This document shows positions 16,757-25,085 of a DNA stretch of 50,120 nucleotides, piece by piece (position 1 is the first letter of the stretch; each line of letters opens with the position of its first letter). The notes beneath the pieces were generated by a model that saw only the letters and a list, made by a program, of their open reading frames with translations, ran no database searches and was not told where the DNA came from. Source of the stretch: an uncultured Anaerobiospirillum sp. (GTDB lineage Bacteria; Pseudomonadota; Gammaproteobacteria; Enterobacterales; Succinivibrionaceae); NCBI GenBank assembly GCA_944389785.1, contig CALXNP010000005.1:1-50120 (forward strand), written 5' to 3'. The position numbers were made by a program, and so were the translations under genes.

Positions 16757-17701
16757 TTAACTAAGTAAACTATAACTTAAACTTAAAAAAGTAGATAAAA
16801 TTGGTATAGTAATTAAAGAAAACAATGTGGATAAAAATGTAGCTTGAGCTAAAATTTCAGCCTCATGTTCTTTACCATATTTTAAACAAAACATAGTGCC
16901 ATAAGCTGCAATTGGCATTGCACTTAAAATCATTAAAACATCTGCATATTTTCTATCAAGCGGAGTTAATAAAAATATCAGCAAAATAAGACATGGTATA
17001 ACTATTTGTTTCAATGCAATTACCACATACATAATTGGTTTGCCAATCATATGCTTAATTGGAATATCTGCTAAAGCTGAGCCTATAATTAACAAAGATA
17101 TAGGAATAGTAATTTGCCCTACAAGATCACAAGTTTTAACAATAGGTTCATAAACATGTATATTGTAAAACACTAAAGCAATAGCGATATAAGTTGCACT
17201 TAAACAAGGTGAGAACAAAGTTTTAAATCTTAATTTTAATAAACTTTTATCATTAGTAATTAGATATACACCCAATAAAAACACCATTAAATTAAAAGGT
17301 ATAGATAAAAGTGAAGCATAGAAAATTGCATATTCACCAAATAAAGCACCAACTACAGGAAAGCCTATAAAGTTAATGTTACCAAATACAAACATAAAAT
17401 GGTAAGCACCTTTTAAATTTGTTTCAATACGTAACACCTTAATTAAGGGTATTGCAATTAACGTCATGAAAACAAGCATTAAGGTACCTGCTACCACTAC
17501 AGGAACAATATCATGACTATCAATACCCTTATCTCCCATAGCTGATGAAAGAATTATAAAGGGTGCTGTAACATTAATAACTAAAGCTGATAAACGCTTA
17601 GACAATTCTTTGTCCATAAGCTTACATTTATTAGCACAAAAACCTACAATCACTACAGCAAATAACACTAGCATTTGCACAAAGGTATCAAGAAAAGACA
17701 T
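16757..17701 (-). CDS. AEC-family (auxin efflux carrier-like) permease
   Basis: This 314-residue inner-membrane protein has about 10 TM helices, in two five-helix halves joined by a short loop near 155-165. The N-terminus LFAVVIVGFCANKCKLMDKE is characteristic of the family (GyxxxKxxxls). FIGFPVVGALFGE and SILLIIGSALADIP-like segments are also typical. Family members include malate permeases and other organic-anion carriers. It precedes the OFA-family carrier by 34 bases, suggesting a paired organic-acid import/export unit. A CRP/FNR-like box sits about 50 bases upstream of the start. Confidence 0.82.
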   Translation of the reverse strand: MSFLDTFVQMLVLFAVVIVGFCANKCKLMDKELSKRLSALVINVTAPFIILSSAMGDKGIDSHDIVPVVVAGTLMLVFMTLIAIPLIKVLRIETNLKGAYHFMFVFGNINFIGFPVVGALFGEYAIFYASLLSIPFNLMVFLLGVYLITNDKSLLKLRFKTLFSPCLSATYIAIALVFYNIHVYEPIVKTCDLVGQITIPISLLIIGSALADIPIKHMIGKPIMYVVIALKQIVIPCLILLIFLLTPLDRKYADVLMILSAMPIAAYGTMFCLKYGKEHEAEILAQATFLSTLFSLITIPILSTFLSLSYSLLS

Positions 17702-17750
17702 ATAAACACCTTAAATAATTTTAGTTATTGTATATTTTATAACTAAAAAT

Positions 17751-17764
17751 ATGATATAGATCAC
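17751..17764. promoter_or_regulatory. FNR/CRP-like site upstream of the AEC-OFA pair
   Basis: The 14 bases atgat-atag-atcac match the FNR consensus (ttgat....atcaa) at 8 of 10 positions. Read as tatga-tataga-tcact they match CRP at 8 of 10. The centre is about 56 bases upstream of the AEC start codon, in the divergent region shared with the 17989 operon. Oxygen or carbon control of an organic-acid carrier pair would be sensible, but the match is only suggestive. Confidence 0.35.
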
Positions 17765-17988
17765 TTTTATTGTTTTATTTTTTATTTGCCATATTTTAGT
17801 TTATTTAATTCAATTAAGTTTTAAGTTAGTTTAAAAAAATTCTTATAAAATATTTAATATAGCTCACTTTTTTTATAATCTTTGCTAAAATAACGAAAAC
17901 TTAAAATTTCCTGTTATGAATAATTTAAAGCTTTACCATTAAGTAATGCTTATATTAACTAAACACAACATAATAACAAGGTTGAGGC

Positions 17989-18960
17989 ATGAATTATCTT
18001 AGTAAATTAACTGTTATTAGCGTATTCACCCTATCTTATAGTGTTTTTGCTGCTGATACTAATATCAATGATAGACTAATTGAATTTAAAGGCACATTAA
18101 GTTCTATTAATGAAGAATTAAGTTCACAAAGAGCTAATATTGGCGAACTTAGAGCTCAAAGTAATTATCAAGAAAAAGTTAATCGTGAAATTTTAAATGA
18201 ATTAAAATCACTAAGACGTCAAAATCAAGCTGTTATAGATTCTTTATACAGCAAAGAACCAAACGGAGACAATAAAGTAGTGGATATCAAACCTATTAAA
18301 GACTATGATCTGAAAACTCCAGATGGCAAAATGATCTTTGGTGAGGATGAGTTTTTTTACATCAAAGAAGCTGATGCTATTATAGATGCAAGAATTGATA
18401 CAGGTGCTACAACCTCATCTCTAAGTGCTCAAGATATAACAGAATTTGAACGTAAAGGTAAAAAATGGATAAAATTTAAAGTAGTTGCTAATGATAGAAC
18501 TATTGAGGTTGAAGCTCCTTTTGTGCGTTATTCTGATATTAGACAAGCATCTTCCAAAGAAACTATTCGTCGTTATGTTGTAAGTTTAAATATTAAAGTT
18601 GCTGATTATGCAACACAATCTGAATTTACTCTACATGATAGAAGTAGAATGCAATATGCTTTATTAATAGGTAGATCATTAATGCAAGATATTGCTGTAG
18701 TTGATGTATCTCGTGATCATGTTCAAGGTAAGCCTGTATCTAATAATGATGCTATACCTCTTTTAATTCTTTCACGTGATGATTACGAAGATGCCAAGAA
18801 AAAAGGTAAAAACCCAAATGAGCTTTATGATAAGAAAAAAGAAAGTAAAGCTGGTCAAATTGCCTATCCTCAACAGGAGTTTGGTAATAGCATAGGTACT
18901 GATTCAAAAAATGCATTACCTTTAGTACAAGCTAAAAAAGAACAAAAAGCGAGTGAATAA
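17989..18960 (+). CDS. Secreted retropepsin-like (PF05618 'zinc protease') protein with coiled coil
   Basis: The protein (323 aa) begins with a signal peptide (1-21, ending SVFA-AD). A coiled-coil segment follows at about 28-85 (INDRLIEFKGTLSSI..., NREILNELKSLRRQNQ). The PF05618-type domain lies at about 112-250 and contains the aspartic-protease-like DTG triplet at 137-139 (DARIDTGATTSSLSA), plus the later LLIGRSLM and DYATQSEFTL segments. The C-terminal 60 residues are polar. It is exported, and as no lipobox is seen it is probably soluble periplasmic. It leads a three-gene operon with a transglutaminase-7TM protein (11-base gap) and an ATP-grasp ligase, a combination known across gammaproteobacteria. 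The family name says zinc protease, but DTG suggests retropepsin chemistry. Confidence 0.85.
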   Translation: MNYLSKLTVISVFTLSYSVFAADTNINDRLIEFKGTLSSINEELSSQRANIGELRAQSNYQEKVNREILNELKSLRRQNQAVIDSLYSKEPNGDNKVVDIKPIKDYDLKTPDGKMIFGEDEFFYIKEADAIIDARIDTGATTSSLSAQDITEFERKGKKWIKFKVVANDRTIEVEAPFVRYSDIRQASSKETIRRYVVSLNIKVADYATQSEFTLHDRSRMQYALLIGRSLMQDIAVVDVSRDHVQGKPVSNNDAIPLLILSRDDYEDAKKKGKNPNELYDKKKESKAGQIAYPQQEFGNSIGTDSKNALPLVQAKKEQKASE

Positions 18961-18971
18961 AGAGGTAAAAT

Positions 18972-20642
18972 ATGGCATCTCGAGGTGTGTTTTATGTAGT
19001 AACTCTTGCTTTATTTATTGCAGGTTTACTTTTAATTATTTATCAACATCTAACTTTTCAAATACCAGTTTTTCCTGGAAAAAAAAGTGAGGTATGGACA
19101 GTTGAAGCAAAAATAGAGTTTGAACCTAGTGCTAATACAGCTGCAACTATAGACTTTGCAATTCCAGCTATTCAACCTAATTTTACTCAACTTAAACAAA
19201 ATACTTCAAGCTTAGGCTATGGTACTAGTTATATTCAAAAACAAGGTGCTAACTATATTCAGTGGACTAAGCGAAATCCTATTGGTTTACAAACACTTTA
19301 TTACAGAGCAGATTTTTTATATGATGCAAATGCTAATAATTCATCTATGACTGTACCTGAAATTGAAGAAAGTGTTGAAGGTGAGCCATATGCTACAGCT
19401 ATGGATGAAATTAATGATGCTGCCTATAGCAAATCATCAAACCCATATAGCTATGCTGTACAAGTAATTAATGAAATTAATAAAAAATCTGAAACTACCT
19501 CATTATTATTATCAAAATACACTAAATCTGATTTAGTTGTGAAAATCTTAAATCGAGCTTCAATTCCTGCTCGTGTCGTTACAGTACTTGAACTTGAAGA
19601 TGGCAGACGCAATCGTTCTTTGAAAAATATGGTAGCAGTATTTGATAATACTAGCTATGAGTTATATGACACTACAACAGGAAATAGTGGTATTAATTCT
19701 AACCAATTAATATGGACTAATCATGGCAGCTCTTTGTTAGATGTACAAGGTGGTACTAATGCTAGAGTTAGTTTCTCTATCCTTAAAAACTCTGTAGCAA
19801 CCTCTGAAGCTGGCATGTTATTAGCTAGTGTAGAGAAGGCATCAGGTTCTGATATTGTATCTTTATCTATAGATTCACTGCCTATTGAAGAGCAGTCTGT
19901 CTTTAAAACAATTTTACTACTACCTATAGGTGTTTTAATTGTAGTATTTTTAAGAATTATTATTGGTATTAAAACTTCAGGTACTTTTATGCCAGTTTTA
20001 ATTTCTATGGCATTTTTACAAACATCTTTAGTTGTAGGATTAATTGGTTTTATCTCTATTGTGTGTATTGGTCTTATTGTTAGATCGTGGCTATCTTATT
20101 TAAATTTATTGCTAATAGCTAGAATTTCAGCAGTGATTATTACAGTTATTGCAATTATTGGCTGTATTTCAGTACTAACTTATAAGATAGGATTAACAGA
20201 AGGTATTAAAGTTACTTTCTTCCCTATGATTATTCTATCTTGGACTATTGAGAGAATGTCTATCTTATGGGAAGAAGAAGGTTATAAAGAAGTTTTAGTG
20301 CAAGGTGGTGGTTCATTATTTGTAGCTGTTTGTGCCTATCTTGCTATGAACTCTCTTATCATTCAGCACATCACATTTAATTTCTTAGGCTTACAATTAA
20401 TTATTCTATCTTTAGTTTTAATTATGGGTAATTACACTGGCTTTAGACTCTCAGAATTAAAGCGTTTTAAGCCACTTGCTGTACAAATTAAAGAGAATCT
20501 AAATGGTGATAACACTGAAATTGAAGCTAAAACTTTAAATCAAAAAATAAAAGACTTAAAGAACAATCCTCAAGCTACTTTAAAAAAGTGGCAAGAAGAA
20601 CAAAATCAAAACAATGCTAAAAACGGTAAAGAGGATAAATAG
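18972..20642 (+). CDS. Inactive transglutaminase fused to 7TM domain
   Basis: This 556-residue membrane protein has an N-terminal TM at about 8-26, a periplasmic domain at about 40-290, and roughly seven TM helices at about 310-490. A charged, Gln/Asn-rich cytoplasmic tail ends GKEDK. The periplasmic part resembles the inactive transglutaminase-like domain PF14400 (ASIPARVVTVLELEDG..., YELYDTTTG), and the membrane part the PF14402 7TM domain (KTSGTFMPVLISMAF). No catalytic Cys-His-Asp triad is apparent, as expected for this family. It probably links periplasmic binding or sensing to the cytoplasmic ATP-grasp enzyme encoded 1 base after its stop. Its peptide substrate is not known. Confidence 0.85.
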   Translation: MASRGVFYVVTLALFIAGLLLIIYQHLTFQIPVFPGKKSEVWTVEAKIEFEPSANTAATIDFAIPAIQPNFTQLKQNTSSLGYGTSYIQKQGANYIQWTKRNPIGLQTLYYRADFLYDANANNSSMTVPEIEESVEGEPYATAMDEINDAAYSKSSNPYSYAVQVINEINKKSETTSLLLSKYTKSDLVVKILNRASIPARVVTVLELEDGRRNRSLKNMVAVFDNTSYELYDTTTGNSGINSNQLIWTNHGSSLLDVQGGTNARVSFSILKNSVATSEAGMLLASVEKASGSDIVSLSIDSLPIEEQSVFKTILLLPIGVLIVVFLRIIIGIKTSGTFMPVLISMAFLQTSLVVGLIGFISIVCIGLIVRSWLSYLNLLLIARISAVIITVIAIIGCISVLTYKIGLTEGIKVTFFPMIILSWTIERMSILWEEEGYKEVLVQGGGSLFVAVCAYLAMNSLIIQHITFNFLGLQLIILSLVLIMGNYTGFRLSELKRFKPLAVQIKENLNGDNTEIEAKTLNQKIKDLKNNPQATLKKWQEEQNQNNAKNGKEDK

Positions 20643-20643
20643 C

Positions 20644-21633
20644 ATGAGTGTTTTGAATTTTTTAAGTAATTTAAAAAATAGATATGCTAACCCTTGGCAA
20701 TTGCAAAGTTTTGGTATTATGGGAATGAATCAGCGTAATGTAAACTTCATTAGCAGATTTAATCAAAGAAAGCTATTTCCCCTAGTTGATAATAAGTTAA
20801 AAACTAAAAAAATTGCCATTGAGCATAAAGTAAAAACCCCAAATTTAATTGGCGTTGTTGAAAATCAACAAGATGTTAAAAACATCATTTCAATATTAAA
20901 AGGCTCTAAAGCCTTTTGTATCAAACCATCACGTGGTTCTGGTGGTAAAGGTATTTTAGTTATAACTCATGCAGAACATGAGCACTTTATTAAAGGCTCA
21001 GGTCAAGTAATGAGTACACATGATGTACAACGTCACCTATCTAATATATTAGCAGGTTTATTTTCTTTAGGAGGTAAACCAGATATTGCTTTAATTGAAG
21101 ATCTAATTCACTTTGATCATGTATTTGATGGTTACAGCTATGAGGGTGTACCTGATACTCGTGTAATTGTATTTGAAGGTTTTCCTGTAATGTCGATGAT
21201 GCGTTTATCTACACAAGCCTCTGATGGTAAAGCTAACTTGCATCAAGGAGCAGTGGGTGTTGGTATTTGTATCAGAACAGGCAGAGCTGTACGAGCAGTG
21301 CAGCATAATGAACCTGTTAAATATCATCCTGATACTGAAAAAGATCTTGCTACTTTAAAAGTACCTCATTGGACTGAAGTTTTAACTTTAGCCTCATCTT
21401 GTTATAACATGTCAGGTTTGGGGTATATAGGCACGGATATCGTGTTAGATGAGCGTTTTGGACCTATGCTGCTTGAACTAAATGCAAGACCTGGTCTTGC
21501 CATACAAACAGCAAATAATGCAGGTCTTTTACCTAGATTAAAATTAATTTTAGCACTACCAAATAGACATAGCATGAGTATATCTCAAAAAGTACAATTT
21601 TCTATGCAACATTTTGGAGTATTTAATAGTTAA
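20644..21633 (+). CDS. RimK-like ATP-grasp ligase of the transglutaminase/7TM operon
   Basis: This 329-residue cytoplasmic protein belongs to the ATP-grasp superfamily, in the branch annotated as alpha-L-glutamate ligase-like. The ATP-binding loop is KPSRGSGGKGILVI (about 97-110). The Mg-binding/catalytic C-terminus is ELNARPGLAIQTANNAG (about 277-293), with DTRVIVFEGFPVMSMMRL between. The start chosen is the ATG at 20644 with an agaggat ribosome site. An upstream in-frame ATG at 20614 lies within the preceding gene and is less likely. It would add an amino acid or peptide to a carboxylate using ATP. Co-occurrence with the secreted DTG protease and the 7TM transglutaminase suggests one envelope-linked peptide-modifying pathway. 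Confidence 0.85.
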   Translation: MSVLNFLSNLKNRYANPWQLQSFGIMGMNQRNVNFISRFNQRKLFPLVDNKLKTKKIAIEHKVKTPNLIGVVENQQDVKNIISILKGSKAFCIKPSRGSGGKGILVITHAEHEHFIKGSGQVMSTHDVQRHLSNILAGLFSLGGKPDIALIEDLIHFDHVFDGYSYEGVPDTRVIVFEGFPVMSMMRLSTQASDGKANLHQGAVGVGICIRTGRAVRAVQHNEPVKYHPDTEKDLATLKVPHWTEVLTLASSCYNMSGLGYIGTDIVLDERFGPMLLELNARPGLAIQTANNAGLLPRLKLILALPNRHSMSISQKVQFSMQHFGVFNS

Positions 21634-21781
21634 TTTTGTAATATTTAAGGGAATTTAAAAAGTTTAAAAAATTTTGTTCTATATCTAGAAATATTAAATA
21701 TATTATAGGTATAATTAAATTTAAACTTTGATACTGCTTAATACAGTAATGACGGGGTCATTTGTTTAATAAATATAAAAT

Positions 21782-21792
21782 CCCCCCCCCCC
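21782..21792. repeat. Homopolymeric tract of 11 C
   Basis: Eleven consecutive C residues followed by acacacac lie 57 bases upstream of the preferred start of the GGDEF/EAL gene. I saw no other G or C run of this length in a genome near 30% G+C. Tracts of this length are classic slipped-strand sites behind phase variation. The tract sits in the leader if translation starts at 21849, or inside the coding region if the TTG at 21762 is used (frame open through the tract at length 11). Confidence 0.85.
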
Positions 21793-21848
21793 ACACACAT
21801 AGATATTTAATTGTTAAAAAACAATGTATTAAGTTATTAATGGGGTTG

Positions 21849-24800
21849 ATGATGGCTTTTGATTGGACTATTTTTGAAAACCTAAAAGAATTTGTTTATG
21901 TTACAAATATTGAGGATGACTCATTAGTTTATATAAACGCATGCTTAAGAGAAAAACTTGGTCTTAGTGAAGAAGATTATTTAGGTAAAAAATGTTACAA
22001 GCTTTTACATGGTAAGGATCGTGTTTGTGATTTCTGTACTAACTGTAAGCTTTCTGAAAATAATTTTCATGAATGGACATCTATAAACCCTCAACTAAAT
22101 CAAAAACTTTTTGTTAAAGATACTTTAATTGTAAAAGATGATAAAAAATACCGCCTAGAAATTGCCATTGAAGTTGGAAGCTCTGATAATAAAAACGATA
22201 GTCAATATAATGCCTATCATCTAAAACAAATAGATCATATTATCAGTCAATGTGCTAAAAATGTGTATTATACCCCTGATCCTAATGATGCTATCGAGCG
22301 CTTTTTAGAATATATTGGTCGTTATTTTGAGTGTGATAGATCTTATATTTTTGAGTTTTCTGATCATGATACATCTGATAATACTTATGAATGGTGTAAA
22401 GATGAGAGCATTAGTAAACAAAAAGATTTATTGCAGAATGTACCTAATAAAACTATAGAATATTGGCTTGATAGCTTTAAAAATAAAGAAATAATTAAAA
22501 TTAAAAATCTCGATGATATAAAAGAAAAATATGCCATAACTTATGCTTTTTTAAAAGATCAAGATGTACATTCCTTAATAGTTGCCCCTATTTATGATAA
22601 TAAAAATAAATTATTAGGCTTTTATGGCATCGATAACCCTTCTATTAATAAATTTGAGCTATTAGCATCAATGTTTGGTCTATTAGCTGAATTTTTATGT
22701 AATTCCCTTGCTCGTCGTGATGTAATTAAAAGACTTGAAGTATTAAGCTTCTACGATCCTCTTACAGGAGCATACAACAGACATGCTCTTTTTGAATTCA
22801 TACAAAAAAATACACATATTAATGGTGTAGGTATTATTTATTGTGATATTTCAGGACTTAAAAATGTCAATGATAATTTTGGACATGAAGAAGGTGATAA
22901 GCTAATTTTAAATAGCTACAAGCTTATACGCGAAAATGCTAAAAAGTACAAAATTTATCGTATAGGTGGAGATGAGTTTACTGTTATCTTTGACAATATC
23001 ACTTTTGAAAAATTTGTTGAATATGTAGATAAGTTAAAAAAAGCCGTATCGCAAAGTAATTTCCACATCGCTGTAGGACATGCTTACTGCAAAGAGCCTC
23101 CTATTAATTATGAAGATATGATTGAGCTTGCTGATAAGGCTATGTATAAAGATAAGAGAGATTATTATTGTCGCTCTGATGCCATTACAGGAGAAACTCA
23201 CGATCGTCGTAGAAATCATTATAATGAAGTGCGAAGTCAGCTATATAATACAGTAGATCGTAACAATAGCCTATTCTATAAATTTATTGAAAATAATTTC
23301 TTCGATCCAGAATCACTTGTATATTCTATTACTAAGATTACATCTAGTAATTATATTTATTTTGGTGATGTTCAAAAGGATTTATATTATATATCTGATA
23401 ATCTGCGTGATAAATTTGGATTTGATTCTAATATAGTTGCAAGTATGATTAATGTCTGGTATCAAAAAATTTGCACTGAAGATGATAAATACCGTTTCCA
23501 AAAAGATATCAAACGATTATTAGAAGATCCTGATCATATTCATAATCTTCGTTATCAAGTATATAGCAAAGAAGGCAAACCTACTTGGGTTCATTGTGTA
23601 GGTCGTCTAGAATGGAACAAAGAAAGAACTAAGCCTTTATTCTTTTCTGGTATTATTACTAGTCAAGATGAGAACTTTGTGGTGGACTCCATCACTAATT
23701 TACCACGCGAATATGCTTTGGTAGCTAAAATTAATGAATATATTAAAAAGACTACTAAAATACAAGCTATTGGCTTTAAATTCAATCATTTTACTGCTAT
23801 CAATAGTATTAAAGGTCGTCATGTTGGTAACTTCCTATTACAAAATATCTGCTTAAAACTTACTAAATACTTTAGTAATGAGTTACATTTTTATAGATTA
23901 GATGGTATTTCTTTTGCTGCTATAATTAAACCTACTGTACAAACTAATTTTTCTGAATTTATTGAAAAAATTAGGGAAATTACTAATATTGAGTACAATA
24001 AAGTTGATGTAAACTTTAAAAATAATGTGTCATTTTGTGTATTAAGTTATCCTCAAGATTTCGATAGTGGTACTAATTTAATAGAATACAGTATGACATT
24101 ATGTGCTTTAGCGGCTAAAAGACCTGATGAACCATATGTCTTATGTACTAAGAAAAATCTCAATCATCTAAAAGATAGTGCAAAGATGTCTATGGCTTTA
24201 GCTACAGATATTCAAAATCATATGACTAACTTTAATTTAGTAGTGCAGCCTATAGTTAAAGCTACTGATAAAGGTGTATATATAGCAGAAGCTACCTTGT
24301 TGTGGCAATTTAATGATAAAAAAATTGCATGCAAAGATTTTATGCGCACTATTTCTCAAGAAAAATTAGTTACTCCTGTAACAAAATGGTTACTTGAGCG
24401 TGTAGTAACATCTTGTAAGCGTTATTTAATTTATCAAGAGAATTTTGTATTAGCTTTTAATATTAACTATTCGCAAATTTTAAGTGATGATTTAATTCCT
24501 TATATTAAAAAATTACTTGAAAGATATAGAATTAGCGGTTCACACTTTATCATAGAAATTGCCGAAACCAATATACATCATGGCTTAGATAAATTTAAAG
24601 CCTTTATTGAAGGTTGCTTAGAACTTGATATAAAAATAGCTATTGATGACTTTGGTAATGGAGCATCCTCACTTAATTTACTAATTAATTATCCATCATC
24701 TTATGTAAAAATAGATAATGCCTTATTAAAGGGTATTTCTACACTTGAAGATAAAGCTAGTTTTATCCGTTCTATTGTCTATTCTTGTCATCAATTTGAT

Positions 24801-24947
24801 AAACTTGTGTGTGTTGAGGGTATTAATACTCAAGAAGATCGAGATATGGTCATAACTACAGGCTGTGACTTTGTACAAGGCGATTACTATTATAAATCAA
24901 TGGAAGAGCAAGATTTATATAAAATATTTTTAAATAAAAACTTCTAA
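21849..24947 (+). CDS. PAS/GAF/GGDEF/PAS/GGDEF-like/EAL signalling protein
   Basis: This c-di-GMP turnover or sensing protein is about 1032 aa from the ATG at 21849, which is preceded by gggg. Numbering from that start, domains in order are: PAS at about 3-95, with a Cys-rich loop CDFCTNC; GAF-like at about 110-275; GGDEF at about 290-450, with FYDPLTGAYNR and an intact YRIGGDEF, so diguanylate cyclase activity is likely. A second PAS follows at about 500-620. A degenerate GGDEF at about 625-770 reads RLDGISF at the active site. An EAL domain fills about 790-1030, with EAT in place of EAL but retaining FNINYSQ, IEIAETN and IDDFGNGASS. The protein lacks TM segments, so it is cytosolic. The leader carries 11 C. 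A terminator follows. Confidence 0.85.
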   Translation: MMAFDWTIFENLKEFVYVTNIEDDSLVYINACLREKLGLSEEDYLGKKCYKLLHGKDRVCDFCTNCKLSENNFHEWTSINPQLNQKLFVKDTLIVKDDKKYRLEIAIEVGSSDNKNDSQYNAYHLKQIDHIISQCAKNVYYTPDPNDAIERFLEYIGRYFECDRSYIFEFSDHDTSDNTYEWCKDESISKQKDLLQNVPNKTIEYWLDSFKNKEIIKIKNLDDIKEKYAITYAFLKDQDVHSLIVAPIYDNKNKLLGFYGIDNPSINKFELLASMFGLLAEFLCNSLARRDVIKRLEVLSFYDPLTGAYNRHALFEFIQKNTHINGVGIIYCDISGLKNVNDNFGHEEGDKLILNSYKLIRENAKKYKIYRIGGDEFTVIFDNITFEKFVEYVDKLKKAVSQSNFHIAVGHAYCKEPPINYEDMIELADKAMYKDKRDYYCRSDAITGETHDRRRNHYNEVRSQLYNTVDRNNSLFYKFIENNFFDPESLVYSITKITSSNYIYFGDVQKDLYYISDNLRDKFGFDSNIVASMINVWYQKICTEDDKYRFQKDIKRLLEDPDHIHNLRYQVYSKEGKPTWVHCVGRLEWNKERTKPLFFSGIITSQDENFVVDSITNLPREYALVAKINEYIKKTTKIQAIGFKFNHFTAINSIKGRHVGNFLLQNICLKLTKYFSNELHFYRLDGISFAAIIKPTVQTNFSEFIEKIREITNIEYNKVDVNFKNNVSFCVLSYPQDFDSGTNLIEYSMTLCALAAKRPDEPYVLCTKKNLNHLKDSAKMSMALATDIQNHMTNFNLVVQPIVKATDKGVYIAEATLLWQFNDKKIACKDFMRTISQEKLVTPVTKWLLERVVTSCKRYLIYQENFVLAFNINYSQILSDDLIPYIKKLLERYRISGSHFIIEIAETNIHHGLDKFKAFIEGCLELDIKIAIDDFGNGASSLNLLINYPSSYVKIDNALLKGISTLEDKASFIRSIVYSCHQFDKLVCVEGINTQEDRDMVITTGCDFVQGDYYYKSMEEQDLYKIFLNKNF

Positions 24948-24960
24948 GTATTCAAATAAA

Positions 24961-24998
24961 TGGGGAGGTAAGTTTAAACTTGCTTCCCCATTGTCTTT
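24961..24998 (+). terminator. Intrinsic terminator of the GGDEF/EAL gene
   Basis: The stem 24961-24973 pairs with 24978-24990 (tgggga.../...tcccca, two G-T wobbles) around a 4-base loop, 14 bases after the stop codon, and is followed by ttgtctttta. This is a strong rho-independent terminator. Confidence 0.85.
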
Positions 24999-25040
24999 TA
25001 CTTTTTATCCTATTTTTATTTATCTTTTTATAACTAAGGT

Positions 25041-25070
25041 GAGTACCTAAATACAAATACTCAGGTACTC
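25041..25070. terminator. Hairpin after feoB
   Basis: Perfect 8-bp arms (gagtacct at 25041-25048, aggtactc at 25063-25070) lie 16 bases past the feoB stop on the minus strand. The T-rich tail (tactttgtttttt) lies on the plus-strand side, so its strength for feoB is doubtful. It may back up the preceding plus-strand terminator. Confidence 0.45.
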
Positions 25071-25085
25071 TACTTTGTTTTTTGC

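Noticed and set aside
21634-21848. Possible c-di-GMP riboswitch before the GGDEF/EAL gene
   Set aside because: None of the conserved GEMM bases or paired helices could be found; the only striking feature is the poly-C tract.
21762-21848. TTG at 21762 as the real start of the GGDEF/EAL protein
   Set aside because: It has no ribosome site and adds an unusual Pro/His stretch encoded by the C tract. ATG codons at 21849/21852 with gggg upstream and the PAS fold beginning just after are preferred, although the TTG frame stays relevant to phase variation.
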